Of a DNA stretch of 50,391 nucleotides, positions 1-7,777 are shown in pieces. The stretch is taken from positions 1-50,391 of the forward strand of contig JBJXHG010000030.1 in the NCBI GenBank assembly GCA_046160865.1, written 5' to 3'. A program made the position numbers and the translations under genes. Below the pieces are notes generated by a model. It was not told the origin of the DNA and did no database searches. It saw nothing but the letters and a program-made list of their open reading frames with translations. Source of the DNA: JBJXHG01 sp046160865. Its GTDB lineage: Bacteria; Planctomycetota; UBA1135; GCA-002686595. How positions within the stretch are numbered: the stretch's first letter is position 1; every line of letters begins with the position of its first letter.

Positions 1-11
1 TCTTCCGATCT
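1..11. other. Probable residual Illumina adapter at contig end
   Basis: The first 11 bases, TCTTCCGATCT, are identical to the 3' end of the common Illumina TruSeq adapter (…GCTCTTCCGATCT). An exact 11-base match at the very first position of a sequence is unlikely by chance, and contig ends are where untrimmed adapter normally survives. These bases are probably not genomic. Confidence 0.85.
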
Positions 12-31
12 GCCGTCGCGAGTGCCGACTC

Positions 32-50
32 CCGCGGCCGAAGGCCGCGG
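32..50 (-). terminator. GC-rich hairpin downstream of the CPXCG gene
   Basis: A perfect 8-bp stem (CCGCGGCC / GGCCGCGG) with a 3-nt loop lies 27 bp beyond the stop codon of the minus-strand gene ending at 77. There is no T tract, so a terminator role rests on position and stem strength only. Confidence 0.4.
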
Positions 51-76
51 AATCTTGGTGCGTGCTGTACCAATCC

Positions 77-304
77 CTACTCCGGCCGCGCCGTCACGCG
101 CGCCGAACCGTCCTCGTCGTAGTCGACGAACACTTCGTTGGGCGAGCAGCACACGGGGCAATCCTCGACGTACTGCTGGCTCTCGCCGGCGGAGGGATCG
201 AGCGGCACGACGATGTCTTCGCCACACGAGTCGCACACGTAGCTCGCCTCGTCCGCGATGCGGCGCTCGTCGCCCTGTGATGCTCGTCGCTTCTTCTTCG
301 CCAC
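77..304 (-). CDS. CPXCG-motif cysteine-rich small protein
   Basis: This 75-residue protein has two metal-binding-type cysteine pairs: CDSCG at about residues 24-28 and CPVCC at about 49-53, the second beginning with the Cys-Pro-x-Cys signature of the CPXCG family. The N-terminus is very basic (MAKKKRR), and an acidic segment follows the second pair. The spacing fits a single zinc-ribbon fold. Members of the family are small cytosolic proteins of unknown function. It lies just downstream of the amino-acid permease on the same strand, about 9 bp away, so the two may be cotranscribed. The family call is good; no function can be given. Confidence 0.85.
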   Translation of the reverse strand: MAKKKRRASQGDERRIADEASYVCDSCGEDIVVPLDPSAGESQQYVEDCPVCCSPNEVFVDYDEDGSARVTARPE

Positions 305-313
305 GCGACGATT

Positions 314-1660
314 CTAGGCCGCTCGCGACGTCTTCTGCACGCGTCGCACGACGAGGTACACGGGCAAGCTCGCCGCGAGCAGCACGAGCGCGCGCGAGGT
401 GTTCGTCCAATCGCTCTTGGCTGCGCCGATGAGGAACGCGACCGAAAGCGCGAGCGCGAGCCCAGTGGTCCACGGGTAGCCAATCGCGCGATGCGGACGC
501 GGGGTGTTGGGCTCGCGAACGCGCAGCACGAACACCGACGAGAACGAGAGCGTGTAGCTCGCGACGAAGAAGAACGACAAGACGTTGATCACGGTCTTGA
601 AGCTGCCCGTCACGAGAAACGCGATCGCGACCACTGCGCTCGCGAAGAGCGCCTGCGCTGGCGTTCCGCCCTTGTTAACCGACGCGAGCACGCCCGGCAG
701 CAAGCGATCGCGGCTCAGCGCGACGGGCACGCGGGATGCGAGCAAGAGCAGCGCGTTCACCGTCGAGAGCAGGGCCAGGATCATCACGACGTGGATGACC
801 TGGGTGCCGCGCTCGCCGAACAGCGCCGTGCTCGCGCTGCCCGGCACGAACGGATCGCCAGCCATGCGCCCGACGCCGAGCACGTGCAGCATCGCGAGGT
901 TCACCAAGACATAGATCGCCGTGATCGCGAGCACTCCGCCGATCATCGCGCGCGGGATGTCGCGCCCCGGATCCTTCACTTCCTCGCCGAAGTAGAGGAT
1001 GCCGGTCCAGCCGTCGTACGCGTAGATCACGGACTGCAGCGCGACGATGACCGCCGCGGCGAGCGCAGTGCCGCTCGGCATCGACGGAGCTGGCGGCGCG
1101 GCCGCGGCAAAAGTCCCGGACAGCACGAAGCATGCTGCGACGAGCGCGACGAACACGAGCGCTTTCACGAGGCTGCTGATCTGCTGTGCCGCGTCTCCAA
1201 CCTTGATGCCGCGCGATTGCAGCAGCGTGAACGCGACGATGATCGCGATGCCGACCGCCGCCTGACGGTTCGCGAGCGCAGGCACGAGCACGCCGCTGTA
1301 CTCGGCGATGACGATCGCCGTGGCCGCGACGGCGCCGGACGTCGAGACCCAATCGCTCCAGCCGACGACGAACGCGGGATACTCGCCGAGCGCGCGCCGC
1401 ACGTACACGTACTGGCCGCCGGAGCGCGGGATCATCGCGCCGAGCTCGGAGAGCGAGAACGCGCCGAGCAGCGCATACGCGCCGCCGGCGAGCCACACCG
1501 CGATGATCCACGTCGCGCTGGGAAGACCGGCCGCGACCTCGCCCGGTGTGCGCATGATCCCGGTGCCGATCGTGTTTCCGAGGATGACCGCGAGCCCAAA
1601 GGCGAAGCCGAGGACTTGTAGCAGCTTGCCCCGATCGCGCGGTGAGTTGCCGTCGGTCAC
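314..1660 (-). CDS. APC-superfamily amino acid permease
   Basis: This is an inner-membrane amino-acid/polyamine/organocation transporter of about 448 residues with roughly 12 hydrophobic segments along its length. The signature helix-1 motif GNTIGTGIMRTPG, which lines the substrate site in APC transporters, lies near residue 30. A segment resembling the conserved APC 'G.AY' and 'YDGW' regions follows. The reading frame is open upstream to 1846, but that extension is basic and low in complexity and runs into the promoter region of the divergent gene. I therefore prefer the GTG at 1660, shortly before the first helix. The substrate cannot be told from sequence. The gene is divergent from the nucleotidyltransferase at 1849. 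Confidence 0.9.
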   Translation of the reverse strand: MTDGNSPRDRGKLLQVLGFAFGLAVILGNTIGTGIMRTPGEVAAGLPSATWIIAVWLAGGAYALLGAFSLSELGAMIPRSGGQYVYVRRALGEYPAFVVGWSDWVSTSGAVAATAIVIAEYSGVLVPALANRQAAVGIAIIVAFTLLQSRGIKVGDAAQQISSLVKALVFVALVAACFVLSGTFAAAAPPAPSMPSGTALAAAVIVALQSVIYAYDGWTGILYFGEEVKDPGRDIPRAMIGGVLAITAIYVLVNLAMLHVLGVGRMAGDPFVPGSASTALFGERGTQVIHVVMILALLSTVNALLLLASRVPVALSRDRLLPGVLASVNKGGTPAQALFASAVVAIAFLVTGSFKTVINVLSFFFVASYTLSFSSVFVLRVREPNTPRPHRAIGYPWTTGLALALSVAFLIGAAKSDWTNTSRALVLLAASLPVYLVVRRVQKTSRAA

Positions 1661-1848
1661 GCGCGCGGCCTTCCCCGTGTCGCTCGCACGCCGTCGAACG
1701 GGTTCGACACGCGACGAGCGACTGCGATCGACGGGGACGGGCGCGAGCTCATCGGAGCGGAAGTGTACGAGAGCTCGCGCACGATCGAGAAGTGGCCGTT
1801 GTCGGACGCAGCCGTCGCTCTCATACTTCCGTCGACTCGAGTCCAAAC

Positions 1849-2355
1849 ATGCCCAGCGATATCGAACTCATCATCCAGGCGCTCGACGACGCCAAGGTGC
1901 GCTATCTGATCGTTGGCGGCTTGGCGGTCGTGCTGCACGGTCACCTCCGCACGACGGCGGATCTCGACCTCGTCGTGCAGCTGCAACGCGACAATGTCTT
2001 GCGCGCGGTCGAGGCGCTCGCGCGGCTCGGGTATCGTCCACGCGCGCCCGTAAAGGCGGAGGCGCTGGCCGACGCGGCCGCGCGCGAGTCGTGGATCCGC
2101 GACAAGAACTTGACGGTCTTCTCCATGTGGAGCGCGGCGCACCCGACTCTCGAAGTCGATCTCCTCGTTCGTGAGCCGTTCGACTTCGACGCCGTCTATC
2201 GACGAGCATTGCGCGTTCCATTGGGGCACGCGAGCGCGACGGTCATCGGTTTCGACGACTTGATCGCGATGAAGAAAGCCGTCGGCCGGCACAAGGACGT
2301 CGAGGACGTGCGAGCGCTCGAGTCCTTGAGGCCCGATGATGGACCATCCCGATGA
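1849..2355 (+). CDS. Nucleotidyltransferase (AbiEii / DUF6036-like)
   Basis: This is a 168-residue protein with the minimal nucleotidyltransferase signature near the N-terminus: an IVGGLAVVLHG stretch at about 20-30, then RTTADLDLVV, which supplies the paired metal-binding aspartates. A C-terminal LIAMKKAVGRHKDVEDV motif, typical of this family, is present. I chose ATG 1849 over the longer frame because the fold begins there and the upstream codons are arginine-rich shadow. Its stop overlaps the start of the next gene by 4 bp (ATGA), so the two are translationally coupled. Relatives include the toxins of AbiE-type systems and stand-alone enzymes. Without a recognised antitoxin, a toxin role is only a possibility. 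Confidence 0.8.
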   Translation: MPSDIELIIQALDDAKVRYLIVGGLAVVLHGHLRTTADLDLVVQLQRDNVLRAVEALARLGYRPRAPVKAEALADAAARESWIRDKNLTVFSMWSAAHPTLEVDLLVREPFDFDAVYRRALRVPLGHASATVIGFDDLIAMKKAVGRHKDVEDVRALESLRPDDGPSR

Positions 2356-2549
2356 CTGAGGAAAAGAAGCCGCACCCCGAGGGCGAGTTCGACGACGGTT
2401 GGGAAGGTCACCGCCGTCGTCAAGCGCGCCTCGGTTTGTCGCTGACTCCCGCGGAGCGCTTGCGCTGGCTCGAGGAGACGATGGCGACGATGCGGCGGTT
2501 GCAGGGTCGCGCGCGCCTCGGGCGTCCCATCTCCGAGGACGAGAAGTAG
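2352..2549 (+). CDS. Small basic partner of the nucleotidyltransferase
   Basis: This 65-residue protein starts inside the stop codon of the nucleotidyltransferase gene. It is highly charged and has no membrane segment. Its middle (LTPAERLRWLEETMATMRRL, residues about 32-51) is predicted to form an amphipathic helix. Small proteins with a 'LTPAERLRWLEE' helix sit beside nucleotidyltransferases in many genomes, so the pair is probably a functional unit. No domain name can be given. The 4-bp overlap, matched size and invariant adjacency in the family support a real gene. A partner, inhibitor or antitoxin role is inference. Confidence 0.75.
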   Translation: MTEEKKPHPEGEFDDGWEGHRRRQARLGLSLTPAERLRWLEETMATMRRLQGRARLGRPISEDEK

Positions 2550-2554
2550 GCCGC

Positions 2555-2959
2555 GTGCAGAACGCGTTGATCGGGGGCGCGATGATCGGTCTCGCGGCCG
2601 CCGGCCTGCTCGTCCTGACCGGCAAGACGGCGGGGGTGAGCGGCATCCTCGACGGCGTGCTGCGCGGCGAGAAGGGCGAGTGGAGTTGGAAAGCCGCGTT
2701 TCTCGCCGGTCTCGTCGCGGGCGGGATGCTGCTCGCTTGGAAGTGTCCGACGTCGCTTGCACACGTCGCGCCGCGCGACATGCAGTGGGTGATCGGTGGT
2801 GGAGTGCTCGTCGGGTTCGGTGCGCGCCTCGGTGGCGGATGCACGAGCGGTCACGGCGTGTGCGGCATCGGACGATTCTCGGTGCGTGGCCTCGCCGGCA
2901 CCGCGATCTTCATCGCGGTCGGCGCGATGACGGTGATCGTGCTGCGGAGCGTCGCATGA
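2555..2959 (+). CDS. YeeE/YedE family transporter, first half
   Basis: This is a 134-residue membrane protein with about four hydrophobic segments. It contains the GCTSGHG motif (about residues 91-97) that marks the YeeE/YedE (Sulf_transp) family, in which the cysteine lies on the conduction path for sulfur compounds such as thiosulfate. The start is the GTG at 2555, 5 bp after the stop of the previous gene; no ATG fits the fold. Its stop overlaps the start of the next gene (ATGA). Single-chain family members are about twice this length, so this gene and the next look like the two halves of one transporter. Confidence 0.85.
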   Translation: MQNALIGGAMIGLAAAGLLVLTGKTAGVSGILDGVLRGEKGEWSWKAAFLAGLVAGGMLLAWKCPTSLAHVAPRDMQWVIGGGVLVGFGARLGGGCTSGHGVCGIGRFSVRGLAGTAIFIAVGAMTVIVLRSVA

Positions 2960-3369
2960 GACTCGCATTCGCGTTCGCGTGCGGTGTCCTGTTCGCCGCG
3001 GGGCTCGGCATCTCCGGCATGTTGCAGCCGGCGAAGGTGATCGGCTTCCTCGACTTCTTCGGCGAGTGGGATCCGACGCTCCTTGGCGTCATGTGCGGCG
3101 CGATCCCGGTGTACATGCTCGCGTGGCTCTGGCGGCGCGGACGCGCGAGCGTGTGCGGCGCGCCGGTGCCCGCGAAAGCGAATCACACGCTCGACGGCCG
3201 TCTCGTCATCGGCGCGTCGCTGTTCGGCGTGGGCTGGGGAATCACCGGCGTGTGCCCGGGTCCGGCCGTCACGAATCTGGCCGCGCCGTCGCCGTTCACA
3301 TTGACGGCGTTCGCATCGATCGCGGCGGGAGTCGTGCTCAGCTTCCTCGTACGCGAGCGAGCGAGGTAG
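2956..3369 (+). CDS. YeeE/YedE family transporter, second half (DUF6691-like)
   Basis: This is a 137-residue membrane protein that starts 4 bp inside the preceding YeeE/YedE gene. It has a hydrophobic N-terminal helix with a GLGISGM motif, a FLDFFGEWDP segment, and a C-terminal GITGVCPGPA motif whose cysteine matches the second conserved cysteine of the YeeE/YedE fold. This two-gene arrangement is common and probably yields a heterodimeric importer for thiosulfate or a related sulfur compound. No persulfide-handling partner (TusA-like, rhodanese or DsrE) is adjacent, so the substrate is unproven. Confidence 0.85.
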   Translation: MRLAFAFACGVLFAAGLGISGMLQPAKVIGFLDFFGEWDPTLLGVMCGAIPVYMLAWLWRRGRASVCGAPVPAKANHTLDGRLVIGASLFGVGWGITGVCPGPAVTNLAAPSPFTLTAFASIAAGVVLSFLVRERAR

Positions 3370-3398
3370 ATCGGAGCAAGCACGCGCTTCGACGAAGA

Positions 3399-3416
3399 GG
3401 CGCGCGCCCGCGCGCC
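3399..3416. terminator. Hairpin between convergent yeeE-like and typA genes
   Basis: An 18-base inverted repeat with an 8-bp all-GC stem (GGCGCGCG) and a 2-nt loop lies in the 48-bp gap between two convergent genes, directly before the typA stop at 3418. It is symmetrical and lacks a T tract. A shared terminator role is inferred from position. Confidence 0.4.
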
Positions 3417-3417
3417 G

Positions 3418-5256
3418 TCAGCTCCGCGCGACTCGCGCGGCCTGACGGTCCTGCTTCTTGCGCTCGATCGCCGTCAGCGCCCGCTTGCGCAGGCGCAACG
3501 TCTTCGGCGTCACCTCGACGAGCTCGTCGTCCTCGATGTACTCGAGCGCTTCCTCGAGCGACATGTTGTGCGCGGGCGGCAGCTTCACGTTCTCGTCCTT
3601 GCCGGCCGAGCGGATGTTCGTGAGCCGCTTCTCGCGACACACGTTGACGTCGAGGTCGTTGTCCTTGTTGTTCTCGCCGACGATCATGCCCTCGTAGACG
3701 GAGGTGCCGGGCTCGATGAAGAACGTGCCGCGGTCGAGCAGGCCGAACATGCCGTAGGGAATCGCCTCGCCCGAGCGGTCGGCGACGAGCACGCCGTTCG
3801 TGCGGCGCGGAATCGGACCGCCGTCTTGCTTCCAGCAGTCGAAGACGTGGGAGAGGATCGCTTCGCCTTGCGACAGCGTCATCAGCGCCGTGCGCGCTCC
3901 GATGAGACCGCGCGACGGACACAGGAACTCGAGGCGCGTGTGCTCGCCGAACGGCTCCATGTGCACCATCTCGCCGCGGCGCTTGCCGAGGTACTCGATC
4001 ACGCGGCCGGCGTGCTGCGTCGGCGCCTCGACCGACGTGCGCTCGAACGGCTCGCAGCGCACGCCTTCGACGGTCTTCAAGATCACGCGCGGCTTGCCGA
4101 CCGAGAACTCGTAGCCCTCGCGACGCATGTTCTCGATGAGCACGCCGAGGTGCATGACGCCGCGACCCTTCACCTCGAAGCCGTCGCTCGCGTCGGGATT
4201 GGCGAGGATGAGCGCGACGTCGCGCAGCTGGGCTTTCTCGAGGCGCGCGAGAACTTGGCGGCTCGTGACGAACTGGCCGTGCTGACCGGCGAACGGCGAG
4301 TTCGAGACGAAGAACTCCATCGCGATCGTCGGCTCGTCGAGCTTGATCGCCGGCAATGGATCTTGCGCGTCCTGCGGGCACAGCGTGTCGCCGATCTTCA
4401 TGTCGTCGATGCCTGCGACGACGGCGATGTCGCCCGCCTTCACTTCTTCCACCGCGACGCGGTTGAGCCCTTCGTATCGATAGAGACCCTTGATCGGCAT
4501 GATCAGCGCCTTCGAGCGGTCGACGTGACACACCGCGAGGCGCGCGCCGTTCTTCAGAGTGCCGCGCGCCACGCGACCGATCGCGATGCGGCCGAGGAAG
4601 TCGTCGTGGTCGAGCGTCGCGGCTTGGAACTGCACCGGCGCGTCGTACTCGAGGTGCGGGTGCGGCACGCGGTCGAGGATCATGCGGAAGAGCGGCTCGA
4701 GGTCCGTCGGCTCGTCGTCGACTTCGTCGATCGCGTAACCGTCACGGCCAGAGCCGTACACGATCGGGAAGTCGAGCTGCTCGTCCTTCGCGCCGAGCTC
4801 GACGAACAAGTCGAAGATCTCGTCGAGCACTTCCGGCGCGCGCGCGTCGGGTCGATCGATCTTGTTGATCATCACGAGCGCGCGCAGTCCGTTCTCGAAC
4901 GCCTTGCGCAGCACGAAGCGCGTCTGCGGCATCGGACCTTCGGCCGCGTCGACGAGGAGCAGCACGGCGTCCGCCATGCGCAGCGTGCGCTCGACCTGTC
5001 CGCCGAAGTCGGCGTGGCCGGGCGTGTCGACGATGTTGATGCGCGTGCCGTGGTAGTCGATGGCCGTGTTCTTCGCGAGGATCGTGATGCCGCGCTCGCG
5101 CTCTTGCGCGTCGGAGTCCATCGCGCGCTCTTGCACGAGCTGGTTCTTCCGGAACGTGCCCGCGAATCGGAACATCGAATCGACGAGCGTGGTCTTGCCA
5201 TGGTCGACGTGCGCGACGATGGCGATGTTGCGGATGGGCTTCTTCGTGTGAGGCAT
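3418..5256 (-). CDS. typA: Translational GTPase TypA/BipA
   Basis: This 612-residue ribosome-associated GTPase has the usual TypA length. The G1 loop AHVDHGKT lies at residues 15-22, the DTPGHADFG switch-II motif follows, and the NKID G4 motif is clear. EF-G-like domains III/V and the TypA-specific C-terminal domain continue to the end, finishing in a basic tail. TypA binds the 70S ribosome and supports growth under stress and late 50S assembly. The ATG at 5256 is unambiguous because the family N-terminus (…IRNIAIVAHVDHGKT) starts there. It lies 3 bp after the stop of the DnaQ/WYL gene, so the two form an operon. Confidence 0.98.
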   Translation of the reverse strand: MPHTKKPIRNIAIVAHVDHGKTTLVDSMFRFAGTFRKNQLVQERAMDSDAQERERGITILAKNTAIDYHGTRINIVDTPGHADFGGQVERTLRMADAVLLLVDAAEGPMPQTRFVLRKAFENGLRALVMINKIDRPDARAPEVLDEIFDLFVELGAKDEQLDFPIVYGSGRDGYAIDEVDDEPTDLEPLFRMILDRVPHPHLEYDAPVQFQAATLDHDDFLGRIAIGRVARGTLKNGARLAVCHVDRSKALIMPIKGLYRYEGLNRVAVEEVKAGDIAVVAGIDDMKIGDTLCPQDAQDPLPAIKLDEPTIAMEFFVSNSPFAGQHGQFVTSRQVLARLEKAQLRDVALILANPDASDGFEVKGRGVMHLGVLIENMRREGYEFSVGKPRVILKTVEGVRCEPFERTSVEAPTQHAGRVIEYLGKRRGEMVHMEPFGEHTRLEFLCPSRGLIGARTALMTLSQGEAILSHVFDCWKQDGGPIPRRTNGVLVADRSGEAIPYGMFGLLDRGTFFIEPGTSVYEGMIVGENNKDNDLDVNVCREKRLTNIRSAGKDENVKLPPAHNMSLEEALEYIEDDELVEVTPKTLRLRKRALTAIERKKQDRQAARVARS

Positions 5257-5259
5257 CGG

Positions 5260-6087
5260 TCAGTCTCCGGCGGAGCACACGACTTCGTGGATCCGGTCGA
5301 GTCGATAGGTCTTCAGCAATCCCGAGCGTGCGCAATGGGCCTCGAGGTAGCCCTTCCGGTCGTGCTGGAAGAGGATGCGCGGCATCACCGTCATGCGCGA
5401 GAGCGCCGGCTCCTCTCCATAAACCAGGACGACGCGCCGCTTGTCGCGACACGCCTGCGCGAGTTCGCACAGGCGTGGCGCGAGGCGCGGTGCCGCGGGG
5501 ATCGCGGCCTGCGTCTGGATCGGTTGGCCGCCGCGCTGCGCGAGAGCGGCCCACGAGAGATCGGCGTTCGGCTCGCGCTCGCGAAAGCAGGCCAGACACG
5601 CGCGCAGCACGTGCCAGCACGCTTCCGCGTCCGCCATCGCGCGGTGCCGGCGCTCACCGTCGATCGCGAGCAAGCGACACAGCGTGTCGAGCTTGTGGTC
5701 CGGCGCATCGGGGAACGCGCGTCGCGCGAGCCGCAGCGTGTCGAGCAAGGTGCCGTTCGGCAGGCAGCGCTCCGCGCGCAGGCACTCGAACGCGAGCACG
5801 TGCAGATCGAAGCGGCCGTTGTGGCCGGCGAAGACCTGCGACGGCCCGAGCCACTCGAGGAATCGGTCGATGACGACCGACGCCGGAGGCGCGTGGCGCA
5901 CGTCGGCCTCGCCGATGCCGTGCACCCGCCGCGCGTCCTCGTCGATCGGGATCTGCGGCCGCACGAGCGATTCGAAGCGGTCGACGACCTCGTCGCCCTC
6001 GATCCGCAGCGCGCCCAGCTCCAATAGATGGGGCGTGCCGCGCGCGGTGGCGGTCTCGGTATCGAGGACGATCAGGGTGGAGGACAT
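5260..6087 (-). CDS. DnaQ-type 3'-5' exonuclease fused to a WYL-like domain
   Basis: Residues 1-170 form a DEDDh exonuclease: Exo I DTET at 9-12, Exo II HNGRFD at 89-94, and Exo III with His148 and Asp153 (HRAMAD), so all catalytic residues appear present. After a proline/alanine-rich linker, residues about 205-275 (…RVVLVYGEEP… to …KTYRLDRIHEVV) resemble a WYL domain, a ligand- or nucleic-acid-sensing SH3-like fold usually attached to transcription factors or phage-defence proteins. The protein probably trims single-stranded DNA or RNA, with the WYL part as sensor. It lies upstream of typA in a tight operon. The exonuclease call is firm; the WYL call is moderate. Confidence 0.85.
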   Translation of the reverse strand: MSSTLIVLDTETATARGTPHLLELGALRIEGDEVVDRFESLVRPQIPIDEDARRVHGIGEADVRHAPPASVVIDRFLEWLGPSQVFAGHNGRFDLHVLAFECLRAERCLPNGTLLDTLRLARRAFPDAPDHKLDTLCRLLAIDGERRHRAMADAEACWHVLRACLACFREREPNADLSWAALAQRGGQPIQTQAAIPAAPRLAPRLCELAQACRDKRRVVLVYGEEPALSRMTVMPRILFQHDRKGYLEAHCARSGLLKTYRLDRIHEVVCSAGD

Positions 6088-6129
6088 GAGTGCGGGCGAA
6101 AATGCGCGCGGCCGCGATTTGGGCGAAAG

Positions 6130-6135
6130 AGTCTA
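6130..6135 (-). promoter_or_regulatory. Candidate -10 box upstream of the dnaQ/WYL-typA operon
   Basis: Read on the minus strand the hexamer is TAGACT, about 43 bp before the ATG at 6087. It resembles the TAnnCT hexamers in front of several other genes of this window. No -35 element is obvious. Confidence 0.35.
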
Positions 6136-6286
6136 CCGGCACCGTCGCGATCGCGCGTGCCGAGAAGCCTGGAATCTCCGCGGCCGGGCGCGGGAAAGCG
6201 GCGCGCTCGGGGACGCGTGAGACGGCCGGCTCCTCGCCGGGATGGCGACCGACGAAAGAGACGCCGTGCGCGCGCGCCGCGCGGAC

Positions 6287-6721
6287 TCAATGCGGATCGT
6301 CGGGTCGGGCCTCGCGCCGCGCACGGAACTCGGCGTCGTCGCTCGTGCGCAGGCACGCGAGGATGGCGATCACCGTGACGCTGCACACCGCGACGACGAC
6401 GCGCAGCGCCGTCGTCGGCGCGAGCGTGAACGAGACCGCGAACGAGGCGCACGTGAGCAGGTAGGCCTTCTTCTTCGCGGCGCGCGGGATGCTCTTGTCG
6501 CGCTCCCACTGCTCGACGTAAGGACCGAGCCGTTTGTGCTCGCGCAGCCAGCGGTAGAGCTTCGGCGACGAGCGCACGAAGCACGCCAGCGCGATCAACA
6601 GGAACGGCGTCGCCGGCACGAGCGGCAGGAGCGCGCCCACGAGGGCGAGCCCGAGCGCGATCCATCCGCACACGAGGAGCAGGCAGCGCTTGAACGTCCA
6701 GTGCGGGGGAGCGGGATCCAT
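6287..6721 (-). CDS. DUF454 (YbaN-like) inner-membrane protein
   Basis: This is a 144-residue membrane protein. The N-terminal segment ALVGALLPLVPATPFLLIAL is the DUF454 hallmark (G.…LPLLPTTPFLLLA), followed by the family's FVRSSPKLYRWLREHKRLGPYVEQW motif and KKKAYLL. It has about four hydrophobic helices arranged as pairs. The protein family is widespread (YbaN in E. coli) but has no established function. Upstream and downstream gaps of 50-200 bp suggest it is transcribed on its own or as the tail of the minus-strand group from 9.2 kb. The family call is strong. Confidence 0.92.
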   Translation of the reverse strand: MDPAPPHWTFKRCLLLVCGWIALGLALVGALLPLVPATPFLLIALACFVRSSPKLYRWLREHKRLGPYVEQWERDKSIPRAAKKKAYLLTCASFAVSFTLAPTTALRVVVAVCSVTVIAILACLRTSDDAEFRARREARPDDPH

Positions 6722-6787
6722 GGAGCGTGACTGCGGATCCTAATCCAGCGTCGTGGCGGAGACGCGGCGATTCCGCGCGCGATGCGC

Positions 6788-7243
6788 TCAGTCAGTGACG
6801 TGGACCACCTGTGCGAAGTACAGGAGCGCCATCCACGTGCCGACCCAACCCGCGGCCGGGGTCACCATCAGGATCAGCGGTCTCCAGGCCGCGCGGAAAC
6901 GATCGCGCACGAGCTGGATGATGGTGCCGACGACGCACGGGATCGCGAGTGCCGCACTGTAGTACAGGAGCAGGAAACTCGCGCCGCGCGCGTACCGATC
7001 GAGCGTCCTCGCCGCGTCGCGCGGGTGCGGATGTGGGCCGAACAGGAGCTCCGTCGCGCTCAGCCCGAAGAACACGCCGAGCAACCACACGCACATCGCG
7101 ATCCACAGCGCGCCCGGTACCTGCGTCCAAGCGAATTTCGGTTCGCGCAGGAAGCGACCCGCAGCACGCGCGTAGGCGCGGAAGCTCCACACCGCGCCGG
7201 CGAGCGCGACGACGATCACGAAGGTCGTCCAAGCCATCCTCAC
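6788..7243 (-). CDS. Small four-helix membrane protein, unknown function
   Basis: This is a 151-residue protein with hydrophobic segments near residues 5-22, 43-66, 85-110 and 124-145. The loops carry arginines on one side, as expected for an inner-membrane protein. A GPHPHPRD segment lies in the central loop. I do not recognise a family. The next minus-strand gene (7319-7771) has similar size, helix count and a comparable C-terminal half (basic RxRA segment, then a long PLIL-type helix). The two may be distant paralogues or subunits of one complex. The gap between them is 75 bp. Confidence 0.6.
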   Translation of the reverse strand: MRMAWTTFVIVVALAGAVWSFRAYARAAGRFLREPKFAWTQVPGALWIAMCVWLLGVFFGLSATELLFGPHPHPRDAARTLDRYARGASFLLLYYSAALAIPCVVGTIIQLVRDRFRAAWRPLILMVTPAAGWVGTWMALLYFAQVVHVTD

Positions 7244-7318
7244 GCGCTCATCCTCGTCGGCACCGCGGATGTGCGCAACGGAGCGGGAGCCGACGGCCGT
7301 CCTCTCACGCTCTGCGAC

Positions 7319-7771
7319 TCACACCATCGGTAGCCAGCCGGTCGCGAACAGGCCGAGCAGCAGGATCAGCGGTAGCCAACCGACGATGCAGGCGGCGAGC
7401 ACGCTCGCGCGCGCTCGCACGAGCGGCCATTCGCGGCAGAATGCGCGCTGCCCGACTTCGATCCCGCCGACGAGCACGACGAGCGGAGTGACGAAGTAGT
7501 ACCAGAGCCACGACGCGAGCTTCACCAGCCCGAAAGCCTTGTCAGTCCAGCGCGGGTCCGCAGCGAGATCGGAGAACGGTCCACCCGTGACCGCCATGCA
7601 GACGCCGAAGCAGAGCATCCAGACGTACGTCGCGAGCACGATCGCGCTCGGCAGCGAGATTGCGCGCGCGAACCTACGCCGCATGACGAACCACGCGGCC
7701 GACGTCGTCGCGCCGGAGACGAGCACGATCAGCGGAAGCAGCCAGTCGGCGTGCTCGTACATCTCGCTCAT
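7319..7771 (-). CDS. Small four-helix membrane protein, unknown function (possible paralogue)
   Basis: This is a 150-residue protein with four predicted membrane helices at about residues 12-27, 40-62, 86-105 and 120-148. A central loop (TGGPFSDLAADPRWTDKAFG) is probably extracytoplasmic. It follows the ATP-grasp gene by 6 bp and so is probably cotranscribed with it. I cannot assign a family. Together with the preceding similar-sized membrane protein it forms a three-gene unit with a cytosolic ATP-grasp enzyme. This may link the membrane proteins to export or modification of the enzyme's product, but that is speculation. Confidence 0.65.
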   Translation of the reverse strand: MSEMYEHADWLLPLIVLVSGATTSAAWFVMRRRFARAISLPSAIVLATYVWMLCFGVCMAVTGGPFSDLAADPRWTDKAFGLVKLASWLWYYFVTPLVVLVGGIEVGQRAFCREWPLVRARASVLAACIVGWLPLILLLGLFATGWLPMV

Positions 7772-7777
7772 GCCGCC

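Noticed and set aside
1849..2549. A confirmed toxin-antitoxin or AbiE defence system
   Set aside because: No AbiEi-type antitoxin or HEPN partner is present; only adjacency and the nucleotidyltransferase fold are seen.
3568..6027. An 819-codon plus-strand frame opposite typA and the dnaQ/WYL gene
   Set aside because: It is the antisense of two firmly identified genes and shows no domain, only low-complexity Arg/Glu/His composition.
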